Origin: Arthrobacter sp. efr-133-TYG-118
GTDB lineage: Bacteria; Actinomycetota; Actinomycetes; Actinomycetales; Micrococcaceae
Assembly: GCF_030209755.1 (NCBI RefSeq)
Contig: NZ_JARVRH010000016.1
Location: 55,841 to 119,840, forward strand
Reading direction: 5' to 3'
DNA length: 64,000 bases
In this document: positions 30,322 through 38,752 of the stretch, piece by piece
Numbering within the stretch: position 1 is the stretch's first letter
Layout: each line of letters begins with the position of its first letter
Made by a program: the position numbers and the translations under genes
The notes under the pieces: generated by a model
What the model saw: only the letters and a program-made list of their open reading frames with translations
Databases searched by the model: none
What the model was told of the DNA's origin: nothing

Positions 30322-31368
30322 CTATCCCTTCGCTGTGCTTGGGGTTGGGGTGCTTGATGCGAGATCGTTGAACTTGTTCGTGTAGTACTTCGACGGTGTG
30401 AGATCGTTCTTGACGATTCCCGAGCTCTTCAGCCACGCAGACCAGCGTGTGAAGTCCTCGTCCTTGATCACGCCGTTGTCGGGTACGCCGGGGCTCTTCC
30501 AGTACTGCAGGTTCGCGGTACTCTCGTTGCGTCCGCGGGCCTCGATGATCTTCTTGAAGCGCGCGATCACTTGCTCGCGCGGCGTCTCGGTCTCCCACTT
30601 GATGGCCTTGGCCACGCCCGTTGCAAAGGTCCGGGCCGTGTTGGGGTTCTTTTCGATGAAGTCGTTGCGGAGCACGTACTGTCCGCCGGCAAACGTGCCG
30701 AAGAGTTCATAGTCGTTGAAGAGCGAGCGCAGTCCGCCGGCGGCAACGGCATGGTCCTGCAGGACACCGCCCAGGCTTCCTGCGTCTACCTGTCCGCGGC
30801 GTACGGCTTCTTCCGTGTCGTTGGGCGCGAGCACTACTAGTTGTACTTGCTTGATTTCGTCCGGGCTGAGGCCGTTCTTGCTGAGGTAGGTGTTGATGAC
30901 GGCTTCGGAATGGGCGCCCAGGGTGTTGACTGCGATCTTCTTGCCGATGAGGTCCCGGGCGGTTTTGATGGGGCTGTCCGCCTTGACGTAGAAGCCGTTG
31001 AAGGTCTTCGCATCCTCGCCGTAGTAATTCACGACGGCGGTCACCGGAGCCCCTGCCTCAATCAGCTTCACCACGGCTCCGGCGAACGCTCCGCCGAAGT
31101 CGGTCTGGTTGGTGGCCGCCGACTGGATGTCCTGGGGACCGCTGATGGTGTTGCCTACCCAATTGAGTTTGATGTCACCCAGGTAACCGAGGTCCGCCGC
31201 CAGTTCGGGGAGGCCGACGTTGTTGGCCGAGCCTTGGTAGCGGAGCTCCTTGACTTCCGGTTGGCCGGCTTTCTGGTCTCCCGCTTGGGCATTGCCGCCG
31301 CAGCCGGTCACTGTCAGCGCAAGTACGACGGCGGCCGCGACGCTTAGCAGGGGCTGGTGCAGTTTCAT
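30322..31368 (-). CDS. ABC transporter substrate-binding lipoprotein (SsuA/AtsR-like)
   Basis: 348-residue lipoprotein. A signal peptide with lipobox LTVTGC puts the lipidated cysteine at position 23. The mature part is the NMT1/SsuA-like fold: RYQGSANNVGLPELAADLGYL, TNQTDFGGAFAGAVVKLIEAG, FYVKADSPIKTARDLIGKKIAVNTLGAHSE, and the hinge LAPNDTEEAVRRGQVDA. ATG 31368 is chosen because the signal peptide starts there. It is the first gene of the leftward unit binding protein-ATPase-permease-dioxygenase, the order of parts known from ats and ssu clusters. The likely ligand is a sulfate ester or sulfonate. Confidence 0.9.
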   Translation of the reverse strand: MKLHQPLLSVAAAVVLALTVTGCGGNAQAGDQKAGQPEVKELRYQGSANNVGLPELAADLGYLGDIKLNWVGNTISGPQDIQSAATNQTDFGGAFAGAVVKLIEAGAPVTAVVNYYGEDAKTFNGFYVKADSPIKTARDLIGKKIAVNTLGAHSEAVINTYLSKNGLSPDEIKQVQLVVLAPNDTEEAVRRGQVDAGSLGGVLQDHAVAAGGLRSLFNDYELFGTFAGGQYVLRNDFIEKNPNTARTFATGVAKAIKWETETPREQVIARFKKIIEARGRNESTANLQYWKSPGVPDNGVIKDEDFTRWSAWLKSSGIVKNDLTPSKYYTNKFNDLASSTPTPSTAKG

Positions 31369-31703
31369 GGGAGCTACTTTCTGGGGAGTGGATTTCGTTT
31401 TTCCGGACGCCGTCTGGAGCAGACCGAACTGCCGGTGGGAACGATGTAAGCGCATGTCCACTGCTCAGGGGAAGCCCGGCAGTAACGCCCGGAAATGCCG
31501 GGAAACCGGGCGAAATCCGGCGAAATGCGCGCGCAACATGGCGACGTATTTCGGAGCGGGTCACCGCGTTGAGGACTGTGACGCCATGCGTACGTCCCGG
31601 AATTCATACAGTCGATTGACAAATGGTGCGGCCCGGCGCATCATTCAGGCACGCTCGGCGTTTACCGCGCGCGTAATGGTCGGCACCCGGTGATGGGGGT
31701 TGC
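31369..31703. other. 335-bp divergent intergenic region
   Basis: It lies between the sulfur importer operon and the patatin-membrane gene. It contains a GC-rich foldable patch (CCCGG/CCGGG around 31487-31501, with a related GCCCGGCAG before it). No gene or known riboswitch is recognised. TTGACA occurs at 31616-31621, but I do not see a convincing -10 at the right distance. Confidence 0.4.
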
Positions 31704-34700
31704 ATGGCAATGAGTCAAGGAACAATCGCTCTGGTGGCCCGCTGGCGGACAGCAACGCTGCTGATTGCCGCGGCGACACTGTGGATAGCCATGGCCGAGA
31801 TCGACCGCCTGATCGCCGGTACTGTCAGCGCCAACGGCGAGAACAGCAGCATGGCCATCCTCACCGGATTCGGTTCCTGGGGTGCCCGGGACACGTGGCG
31901 GATCTGGAGCTCTGTGGGGAACGTGGAACACGGCAATCTCGTCATACTGGCGACCCTCCACGTCGTGCTCGACGGCTTTCTTGCAGCCCTCTACGGGTAC
32001 CTCCTTTTCCGGCTCGCACGCGGTGCGAAGGTGCTCAGGACTGTCGCGGTATTGGCCGCCCTCACGGATATCGCGGAGGGTTTCCTGACGGTAGGTGCCG
32101 TCCAGGACCCGGACCGGGGAGCTCCGGTGGTTGCCGCCGTCCTGGGTACTACGTCCAACATCAAGTGGCTGCTGCTGGGCTTTTTCCTGATAGGGGCCGT
32201 GGCGGTCCCGGCGGTGCGGAACGACATGGTGGGCAGGGCTGTCCGAATTGCGCGGGTCGCGCAATTCCACCGCCTGACGGTGACCGCCGCCGCACTGGTG
32301 GCAATCCTGGCACTCTTGCCGGTTCCGGGCGTGAATGACCAGATGCCCGACTCCCAGCGGCTGTGGGCTGAAGGGGACGCCCAGCCGCTTATCGCGAGTT
32401 CCGTCGTGGTGCCGTTGCTGGCTGTGGGCCTGCAGTACATCGGAAGGCTACGGTCCGTCCTTGCGTGGGAACTTTGGGCACGCTCCTTCACGCAAGAGCT
32501 GCCGCCCAGGTGGCGGCTTTGGCTCGCCGCTCCCTTGATCCTTGCTGCCGGAATTGTCCTCATGGTTTTCCTGGGGCCCGTGGAGCGGACAAATTGGTGG
32601 CAGTTCGGGATCTTTGTCACTGTCCCCTTGCTCCTCCTGGCAATTTCCATGGTCCTGAAGGCCGCCTCGGTCCTGATCTCTCCTTGGGCTTTCAGGCGCA
32701 AATGGGTCATGGAAAAGCATCCGCAGGATCGCCGTCGGGCCTTGGACATCTGGCGCGGAGGCGACTACCTGGCCACGCTGCTGATTGCCGTGGCCGGTAT
32801 GGCGCTCGTCCGCAGCTTTGCCGGGCCCGTGGCAATGCTGCTCTTGACCCAGAGGACCGGAGCCAGCACCATGCCCCCCGGGTGGCCCGTCAACGCGGTG
32901 CTCCTGCTGTCGTTCGGCGCAGTCTTGGCCTGCGGCGTTTTCCCCGTCCGGTGCCTTCTCTTCAGGCGCTTTCCGCGTTGGTTCGGCCCGGACCCGCGCC
33001 AAGGCTTCGGCCAGCGCCCGTATTTGAAGCTCCTTGTCCTCTTCCTGGGTGCCGTGCCCTTGCTCCTGCTGCTGGTGGGCCCTTCGTTCCTCACGGCGAT
33101 CCTTGGAGTCTCCGCGACCGCGGTCCTTGGACTCGGCTCCTGGGCCCTGCTCTTCGGCGCGGTGGTCGTGTGGGCCCAGCAGCGGCAGCCCCTGGAGATC
33201 TTCCAGAGAATGGGCCTGCGAGCCAACCCCGTCCTCTCCCTTATGGCTGCCGCTCTGGCACTCGGCCAAATCAGCGGCGGCGCCGGAGAGACGATGCACC
33301 TGCCACGGACGAGCCCGGTGCCGGCCACCGTCACCCGCAATTCGCTCGCCGACGAGTTTACGTCTTGGCTTCAAACGTCCGCGGTGTGCGACATGGATCC
33401 CGGGCACGGCAAGACCGCGAGGCCGATGCTCATTGTTGCGTCCGAAGGCGGCGGCATCCGGGCTGCCAGTTGGACCACCAGGGCGTTCGGGGCCATCGCG
33501 GAATCCCCGTGCGGCAAAGCAGCCACGCTCCTCTCGAGCGGCGTCAGCGGCGGTTCGCTCGGCCTGGCCCTTGTGACCCGTTACGGCTCGCGCACGGGAA
33601 GCACAGAGATGACGCCTGTGGTGGCGTCAGACAGGGTGGCAACGCCCGGGGCCCTCTCCGTGAGCGTCGGGGGAGCCATCGCGTCGGATCTCGTGGCCGG
33701 AGGGACTGGCCTCCTGCTGCCGAATTGGAGCCGAGGCGAGTATGCCTGGCACGACCGCGCAGCGCTGATGGAACGGGAATGGGAGGCAGAGGCCCCGCTG
33801 TTGGCGGATCCTTTCGACCCTTCGGCCCGGGGGCCGGCTGGCGCCCTCATGCTCAATTCCACAGTCACTGGTTCCGGCTGTCGGCTGGTTCTGAGCCAGG
33901 TGGCGTTGCCAGGAAGTGATCAGCCAAAGGCGGCCGATGCCGGCGGCAGGTCCCTGGCGACGCCGGATCGTGCCGCGCCCCCTACCCCAGGTCCGCAGTG
34001 CCTCTCCGCGGACCATACCCCAGTGTCGATCGACTTCTTTGACCCGGCGAACGGCTTCTGTGGGACGGACGTTGCCTGGTCCACCGCGGCTATGCTCTCG
34101 GCAAGGTTTCCGCTGATTTCCCCGGCAGGGCGGGTTCGCTACGGAGTCGCCGGCAGCGCTGGAGCACCGAATGCCGAGACGTCCTGCACACCGGCCGGGG
34201 CCTTCCAAGCGATCGACGGCGGTTACGCCGAAGGCTCGGGGCTAGGCACCGTCTCCGATATGTGGGGAGGCTTGAGGCAGCTTGTCGAGGCGCACAACCA
34301 AGCGGTGGACGACGGCGACAGCTCGGTTCCGGCGTCGTCGTCCTATGTGGTTCCGATTTTCGTCTACATCCGCAATTCCCTCGGCGTCGACGTCACCGCA
34401 AAGGTGCCTGCGCCGATCGCCGAGCTTGCGGTCCCGTTGGCGGGGCTGAAGGCCAAGGCATCCCAAGTGGATGCGGAAGCGTGGCTCCAAAGGTTGGAGC
34501 AATCGGCCGATGTGTGCCTCAGCCCGAGCTGTGAGGAAGCAAGCAACGCCGTCCTGGGCCGACTGGGAAGCGGCAGGACGGTGGTGGTTGCGCCGCGGAG
34601 CGAGGCAGCCATTGACCCGCCGCTTGGTTGGACCTTGTCCATGCTCTCGCGCACCCGCCTGGACAATGCCTTGGCAGATGAGCGCGGTGCATGCGGCACG

Positions 34701-34760
34701 AAAGCCAGTCTCTGCCGATTGCTGTCCGTTCTCTCCGGTGCCGCTGTGGCAAGCCGCTGA
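31704..34760 (+). CDS. Large multi-pass membrane protein with a patatin-like hydrolase domain
   Basis: 1018 residues. About the first 535 residues hold roughly a dozen hydrophobic helices (for example RWRTATLLIAAATLWIAM, LLLGFFLIGAVAVPAV, LAAPLILAAGIVLMVFLG). The remainder is soluble and carries the patatin catalytic set: oxyanion loop SEGGGIRAASW (about 581-591), nucleophile elbow GVSGGSLG with Ser615, and Asp838 in AIDGGYAEGSGL. Patatins are Ser-Asp dyad lipid acyl hydrolases. Cysteines at several places in the soluble part (SGCRLVL, GPQCLS, NGFCG, SCTPAG, DVCLSPSC) suggest disulfides and so an extracytoplasmic domain. GGGGG lies 6 bases before the ATG. Neighbours give no clue. I do not know a characterised protein with this layout. 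Confidence 0.82.
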   Translation: MAMSQGTIALVARWRTATLLIAAATLWIAMAEIDRLIAGTVSANGENSSMAILTGFGSWGARDTWRIWSSVGNVEHGNLVILATLHVVLDGFLAALYGYLLFRLARGAKVLRTVAVLAALTDIAEGFLTVGAVQDPDRGAPVVAAVLGTTSNIKWLLLGFFLIGAVAVPAVRNDMVGRAVRIARVAQFHRLTVTAAALVAILALLPVPGVNDQMPDSQRLWAEGDAQPLIASSVVVPLLAVGLQYIGRLRSVLAWELWARSFTQELPPRWRLWLAAPLILAAGIVLMVFLGPVERTNWWQFGIFVTVPLLLLAISMVLKAASVLISPWAFRRKWVMEKHPQDRRRALDIWRGGDYLATLLIAVAGMALVRSFAGPVAMLLLTQRTGASTMPPGWPVNAVLLLSFGAVLACGVFPVRCLLFRRFPRWFGPDPRQGFGQRPYLKLLVLFLGAVPLLLLLVGPSFLTAILGVSATAVLGLGSWALLFGAVVVWAQQRQPLEIFQRMGLRANPVLSLMAAALALGQISGGAGETMHLPRTSPVPATVTRNSLADEFTSWLQTSAVCDMDPGHGKTARPMLIVASEGGGIRAASWTTRAFGAIAESPCGKAATLLSSGVSGGSLGLALVTRYGSRTGSTEMTPVVASDRVATPGALSVSVGGAIASDLVAGGTGLLLPNWSRGEYAWHDRAALMEREWEAEAPLLADPFDPSARGPAGALMLNSTVTGSGCRLVLSQVALPGSDQPKAADAGGRSLATPDRAAPPTPGPQCLSADHTPVSIDFFDPANGFCGTDVAWSTAAMLSARFPLISPAGRVRYGVAGSAGAPNAETSCTPAGAFQAIDGGYAEGSGLGTVSDMWGGLRQLVEAHNQAVDDGDSSVPASSSYVVPIFVYIRNSLGVDVTAKVPAPIAELAVPLAGLKAKASQVDAEAWLQRLEQSADVCLSPSCEEASNAVLGRLGSGRTVVVAPRSEAAIDPPLGWTLSMLSRTRLDNALADERGACGTKASLCRLLSVLSGAAVASR

Positions 34761-34846
34761 ACTGCCGGTGGCCTGTCACAATCGTTTTGTTCGTATTGAT
34801 GCCCACACCGGCGACAGATTCTTAGCGTTCCTGGCGGCTGGCCGGA

Positions 34847-34852
34847 TACGGT
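34847..34852 (+). promoter_or_regulatory. -10 box (TACGGT) of the CitE-like gene, leaderless start
   Basis: TACGGT is followed by 6 bases and the ATG at 34859; no ribosome site is present. Confidence 0.45.
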
Positions 34853-34858
34853 AGATAC

Positions 34859-35722
34859 ATGACGTCTAGCACCGCCGCCGAGTCCATTCGGTCCACCCGC
34901 AAAATTCCCGCCGACATTGCCCGCTCCTGGCTCCTTGTGAACGCCATGAAGACGGAGCTTTTCGACCAGTCGGCCTCATCGCGCGCGGACGCCATCATCC
35001 TTGACATCGAGGACGCTGTGGACCCGTCCCAGAAGGACATTGCCCGCGACAACGTCATCAACTGGCTGACCGCTGGCGGCCAGGCCTGGGTCCGCATCAA
35101 CGACGCCACAAGCCCGTTCTGGGCCGATGACCTCGCCGGTCTGCGTGGCACGCCCGGCCTGTTGGGCGTCATGCTGGCCAAGACCGAGTCCGCGGACCAG
35201 GTCACCGAGTCCTTCCACCGCATGGACGGCAAGATCCCGGTGGTTGCCCTCGTGGAATCGGCCCTCGGCATCGAGGAAGCCAACCACATCGCCCGTGCCC
35301 AGGGCGCCTTCCGCCTGGCCTTCGGTTCGGGTGACTTCCGCCGGGACACGGGCATGGCCGCCACGCCTGAAGCAATGGCCTATCCGCGTGCCAAGCTCGT
35401 TGTTGCCAGCCGCGTGGGCAACCTGCCGGGCCCCATCGACGGCCCGACCGTCGGCACCAACCACCCGATCCTGCGCGAGCAGACCGGCATTACGGTGACC
35501 ATGGGCATGACCGGCAAGCTCTGCCTGGCCATCGACCAGACCACGGTCATCAACGAGGTCATCAGCCCCACGCCGTCGGACGTCGCCTGGGCCACCGACT
35601 TCATGAACGACTTCGAAGCCAACGGCAGGGTCATCCGCGACGGTTCCGACCTTCCGCGCCTCGGCCGCGCCGAAAAGATCATGAAGCTCGCCGTCGCCTT
35701 CGGGGTCCAGCCCTCCCTGTAA
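34859..35722 (+). CDS. HpcH/HpaI aldolase / CitE-like CoA-ester lyase
   Basis: 287-residue TIM-barrel enzyme of the CitE/malyl-CoA lyase superfamily. Conserved parts are RSWLLVNAMKTELFD, the metal-binding ADAIILDIEDAVDP, VALVESALGIEEANHIA and AFGSGDFRRDTGMAA. Glu in the VES block and Asp in GSGDF are at the metal-ligand places of the family. Stand-alone CitE-like proteins cleave or form beta-hydroxyacyl-CoA thioesters such as citramalyl-CoA or malyl-CoA; no citrate lyase alpha or gamma subunit is nearby, so true citrate lyase is ruled out. The start is leaderless. A repeat-rich stretch follows the stop. Confidence 0.87.
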   Translation: MTSSTAAESIRSTRKIPADIARSWLLVNAMKTELFDQSASSRADAIILDIEDAVDPSQKDIARDNVINWLTAGGQAWVRINDATSPFWADDLAGLRGTPGLLGVMLAKTESADQVTESFHRMDGKIPVVALVESALGIEEANHIARAQGAFRLAFGSGDFRRDTGMAATPEAMAYPRAKLVVASRVGNLPGPIDGPTVGTNHPILREQTGITVTMGMTGKLCLAIDQTTVINEVISPTPSDVAWATDFMNDFEANGRVIRDGSDLPRLGRAEKIMKLAVAFGVQPSL

Positions 35723-35735
35723 GGGCGCACCCTCC

Positions 35736-36005
35736 GACGCTCGCTCACTTATCTCCTGCTTTTTCATGACGCCCGCTCACAAACAAGCCCAAACGACCGG
35801 ATCCTCCTGCAGATGATTTGAGCGAGCGTCCGCGGTTTGGCCCCTATAGGTGAGCGAGGGTCCGCGGTTTGGCCCCTTTAGGTGAGCGAGCGTTCTTTGG
35901 AGTCGAGCGGATCGGGGTGTTTGGTTGCCGACGGCGTTCCCGTCCCGACGCTCGCTCACTTAAATCGGGTTCTGGCTGGACGCTCGCTCACTTACATCGG
36001 GTTTC
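35736..36005. repeat. 32-bp-period repeat field with GACGCTCGCTCA motifs on both strands
   Basis: GACGCTCGCTCA or its complement occurs at 35736, 35819, 35851 (one change), 35883 (end changed), 35947 and 35979. The middle three are direct repeats with a 32-bp period (TGAGCGAGNGTCCGCGGTTT and more), and the last two are direct repeats with a 32-bp period in the opposite orientation. The whole field lies in the 3' gap after the CitE-like gene. There are no distinct spacers, so it is not CRISPR. Confidence 0.9.
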
Positions 36006-36040
36006 CGGCCCCGCAGGACCCGCTGTTCCGACAAGTGCCC

Positions 36041-36046
36041 TAAACT
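36041..36046 (+). promoter_or_regulatory. -10 box (TAAACT) of the small membrane protein gene, leaderless start
   Basis: The 6-base spacing used elsewhere in the window points to the GTG at 36053 and not the one at 36050. Confidence 0.5.
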
Positions 36047-36052
36047 TGGGTG

Positions 36053-36277
36053 GTGCTGAACGAATTCTGGGCCACGGCCTCTATCGCCTACAAGACGCTG
36101 GTTTTCGGCGCGATGGGGCTCATCGCCGTCGGGATCATCCTTACGATCATCGGCAACACTTCCCATAACCAGGGCCTAGCGCTGACGTCGTTGTTCGTGA
36201 TCGGGCTCGGCCTGGTCCTGCATGTCGTGGGCATGGTGGTCCGCGGACAGCAGGTCCGCAAGGGCTTGAAGAAGTAA
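36053..36277 (+). CDS. Small two-helix membrane protein (DUF3188-like)
   Basis: 74 residues from the GTG at 36053. MLNEFWATASIAYKTLVFG leads into two transmembrane helices (about residues 16-34 and 42-63, GMVVRG at the second boundary), with a short NTSHNQG turn and the basic C-terminal end GQQVRKGLKK. Size and pattern resemble the small DUF3188 proteins of Micrococcales; I am not sure of the family. The start is chosen from the -10 spacing. Its stop is 18 bases before the monooxygenase start, so the two may share a transcript. No function is known. Confidence 0.7.
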   Translation: MLNEFWATASIAYKTLVFGAMGLIAVGIILTIIGNTSHNQGLALTSLFVIGLGLVLHVVGMVVRGQQVRKGLKK

Positions 36278-36295
36278 GCCTGCCGGAGCATGGCG

Positions 36296-37795
36296 ATGAC
36301 CAAGCATGCGGTGGTGATCGCAGGGGGAGGCCCCACAGGGCTGATGCTCGCGGGCGAGCTGGCATTGGCCGGCGTCGACGTCGCGATTGTCGAGCGGCGT
36401 GCAAACCAGGACCTCGCCGGCTCACGCGCAGGCGGTTTGCACTCACGTACCATCGAGGTCCTCGATCAGCGCGGAATCGCTGATCGGTTCCTGTCCGAGG
36501 GGCAGGTGGCCCAGGTCGCCGGGTTTGGCGGCGTCCGTTTTGACCTCAGCGATTTTCCCACACGACACAACTACGGGCTCGGGCTGTGGCAGAACCACAT
36601 CGAGCGCATCCTGGCCAGCTGGGTCGCCGAGCTGGCGGTGCCGATCTACTACGGACGCGAGGTGACCGGTTTCGCGCAGGACGAGACCGGCGTCGACGTC
36701 GAGCTGTCCACTGGCCAGGCGCTGCGCGCGGAATTTCTCGTCGGGTGCGACGGAGGACGCAGCCTGGTCCGCAAGGCAGCCGGAATCGAATTCCCCGGGT
36801 GGGATCCGACCACGAGCGCCCTGATCGCCCAGGTGGAGATGGCCGAGCAGCCGCCCTTGGGCGTCCACACCAATGCTTTCGGCATCCACTCCTTCGGCAA
36901 GCTGGAGTACAAGATCCTCGACGGCAAGGTGGTCTACGCGGATGGCGGGCCCGTGGGGGTCATGGTGACCGAGCAGCATGTCGGACCCACCACTGAACCC
37001 ACCCTTCATGACTTGAGCGAGGCGCTCATCGCCGTATGCGGGACGGATTACGGGATCCACAGTCCAATCTGGATCTCCAGATTCACAGACATGACCCGGC
37101 AGGCTGCGAGCTACCGCGACAGACGGGTCCTGCTCGCCGGCGACGCCGCACACGTGCATGCGCCGGACGGTGGACAGGGCCTCAACACGGGGGTGCAGGA
37201 TGCCGTGAACCTGGGATGGAAGCTGGCCCAGGTGGTCAAGCGGACATCGCCGGAAAGCCTCCTCGACACCTACCACGCCGAGCGCCACCCGGTGGCCGCC
37301 CGCGTGCTGCGCAACACCATGGCGAGTGTCGCGCTTCGCCGACCGGACGAACGCACGAAAGCCGTGAGCGAGGTCATTGCCGATCTCCTCGGCATGGAGG
37401 AACCGCGCAAGCGCTACGCCGCGATGCAGTCCGGCCTCGATGTCCATTACGACGTCGGCGACGGGCACCCGCTGCTCGGACGCCGCATGCCCGATCTGGA
37501 CCTTGTCACTGCCAACGGCCCGTTGCGCGTCTTCAGCCTGCTGCACGATGCCCGGCCGGTCCTCCTCAACCTTGGCGAGCCGGGCGGCATCGACATCACG
37601 CCGTGGGCGGACCGGGTTCAGCTGATCGACGCCACGTACCCTGGGACCTGGGAGCTTCCGGCACTCGGGGCGGTCACGCCTCCCGCCGCCGTGTTGATCC
37701 GGCCGGACGGATATGTGGCCTGGCTGGGAGACCGAACCCGGCTGGGCCTCGACGACGCGCTGACCAGATGGTTCGGACCGCCTGCCGCGCGGTAG
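36296..37795 (+). CDS. FAD-dependent monooxygenase, rifampicin monooxygenase (Rox)-like
   Basis: 499-residue class A flavoprotein hydroxylase. VVIAGGGPTGLMLAGELALAG is the FAD Rossmann motif, FLVGCDGGRSLVRKAAGI is the DG motif that also contacts NAD(P)H, and LLAGDAAHVHAPDGGQGLN the GD motif. The last 110 residues form the thioredoxin-like tail of the phenol-hydroxylase group. The blocks GLHSRTIEVLDQRGIADRFL and IEFPGWDPT resemble rifampicin monooxygenases of actinobacteria, which inactivate the drug, but related enzymes hydroxylate phenols or polyketides. ATG 36296 is preferred because GGAG at 36285-36288 is 7 bases before it. Moderate confidence in the Rox link. Confidence 0.85.
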   Translation: MTKHAVVIAGGGPTGLMLAGELALAGVDVAIVERRANQDLAGSRAGGLHSRTIEVLDQRGIADRFLSEGQVAQVAGFGGVRFDLSDFPTRHNYGLGLWQNHIERILASWVAELAVPIYYGREVTGFAQDETGVDVELSTGQALRAEFLVGCDGGRSLVRKAAGIEFPGWDPTTSALIAQVEMAEQPPLGVHTNAFGIHSFGKLEYKILDGKVVYADGGPVGVMVTEQHVGPTTEPTLHDLSEALIAVCGTDYGIHSPIWISRFTDMTRQAASYRDRRVLLAGDAAHVHAPDGGQGLNTGVQDAVNLGWKLAQVVKRTSPESLLDTYHAERHPVAARVLRNTMASVALRRPDERTKAVSEVIADLLGMEEPRKRYAAMQSGLDVHYDVGDGHPLLGRRMPDLDLVTANGPLRVFSLLHDARPVLLNLGEPGGIDITPWADRVQLIDATYPGTWELPALGAVTPPAAVLIRPDGYVAWLGDRTRLGLDDALTRWFGPPAAR

Positions 37796-37838
37796 AGGCC
37801 CGGCGACGATGCTAATCCGGAGACACGTCCCGGGCCGA

Positions 37839-37844
37839 TAGGGT
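37839..37844 (+). promoter_or_regulatory. -10 box (TAGGGT) of the hadA-like gene, leaderless start
   Basis: TAGGGT is followed by 6 bases and the ATG at 37851. Confidence 0.45.
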
Positions 37845-37850
37845 TGGAGC

Positions 37851-38312
37851 ATGACTATTAACCCGGACTTGCAGGGCCGCAGCTACCCTGCCGCAGAGGT
37901 GTACGACGTCGGCCGCGAAAAGATCCGGGAGTTCGCCCGGGCCGTGAAGGCCACCCATCCCGCCCACTTCGACGTCGAAGCCGCCAAGGCCCTTGGCCAC
38001 AGCGACCTCGTCGCTCCGCCGACCTTTGCCATCATCGTCGCCCAGCGGGCCGATGCCCAGCTGATCGAGGACCCCGATTCCGGGATTGACTTCAGCCGCG
38101 TAGTGCACGCAGACCAGCGCTTCACGCACCACCGCCCGATCGTTGCCGGGGATCAGTTGCGCGCCGAACTGCACGTCGACGGCGTCCGCGCCATGGGCGG
38201 CGGGGCCATGATCACCACGCGTTCGGAAATCTTCGCTGTCCGCGAAGACAACCAACGCGAGAGCGTCGCCACCACCACCTCGTCCATCCTGGTCCGCGGA
38301 GAGGGACAGTAA
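37851..38312 (+). CDS. hadA: MaoC N-terminal-type dehydratase subunit (HadA-like)
   Basis: 153-residue hot-dog-fold protein. The first 60 residues include REKIREFARAVKATHPAHFD and DLVAPPTFAIIVAQRA; the later part has VHADQRFTHHRPIVAGDQLRAE and ATTTSSILVRGEG. This is the noncatalytic partner fold of the HadAB (3R)-hydroxyacyl-ACP dehydratase of actinobacteria, which stabilises the acyl chain while HadB carries the active site. In mycobacteria the pair serves type II fatty-acid synthesis; in this lineage, which does not make mycolic acids, the role is less clear. It is 2 bases ahead of hadB and near murB, a gene order shared across actinobacteria. Confidence 0.85.
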   Translation: MTINPDLQGRSYPAAEVYDVGREKIREFARAVKATHPAHFDVEAAKALGHSDLVAPPTFAIIVAQRADAQLIEDPDSGIDFSRVVHADQRFTHHRPIVAGDQLRAELHVDGVRAMGGGAMITTRSEIFAVREDNQRESVATTTSSILVRGEGQ

Positions 38313-38314
38313 CC

Positions 38315-38752
38315 ATGAGCTTGAAACTTGAAGAACTCGCCATCGGGCAGGAAATCGGCACCCGCAAAATCGAGGTCACGCGCCAGGACTTGGTCAAGTA
38401 CGCCGGCGCGTCCGGCGACTTCAACCCGATCCACTGGAACGAGTCCTTCGCCACCAGCGTCGAACTTCCCGGAGTCATCGCCCACGGTATGTTCACCATG
38501 GGCTCCGCCGTGCAATTGGTGAGCGACTGGGCCGGCGACCCGGCCGCCGTCGTCGACTATCAAACGCGCTTCACCAAACCGGTACTGGTCGCCGACACCA
38601 CCGGTTCCAACGAGCCCGGTGCCGTGATCGAGGTTGCCGGAGTGGTGGGAGCGCTCGACGCCGAAGCCCGCACCGCGCGCATCGACCTGACCGTCACCTT
38701 TGCCGGCCAGAAGGTCCTCATGAAGTCCCAGGCCGTTGTGAAGCTCGCTTGA
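38315..38752 (+). CDS. hadB: MaoC-like (3R)-hydroxyacyl dehydratase subunit (HadB-like)
   Basis: 145-residue hot-dog-fold protein. YAGASGDFNPIHWNESFA is the hydratase-2 motif and holds the catalytic Asp and His; LPGVIAHGMFTMGSAVQLV follows as the second conserved block. Length and motif match HadB, the catalytic half of the HadAB dimer. It starts 2 bases after hadA, so it must be co-translated. Its stop overlaps the MFS start (TTGA at 38749-38752), extending the operon into the transporter gene. Confidence 0.88.
   Translation: MSLKLEELAIGQEIGTRKIEVTRQDLVKYAGASGDFNPIHWNESFATSVELPGVIAHGMFTMGSAVQLVSDWAGDPAAVVDYQTRFTKPVLVADTTGSNEPGAVIEVAGVVGALDAEARTARIDLTVTFAGQKVLMKSQAVVKLA

Noticed and set aside
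31372..31703. Sulfur-responsive riboswitch between the importer operon and the patatin gene
   Set aside because: Some GC-rich stems are present, but no conserved SAM or other riboswitch core was recognised.
35736..36005. CRISPR array
   Set aside because: The 32-bp period is made of one continuous repeat without unique spacers, the orientation flips, and there are no cas genes in the window.
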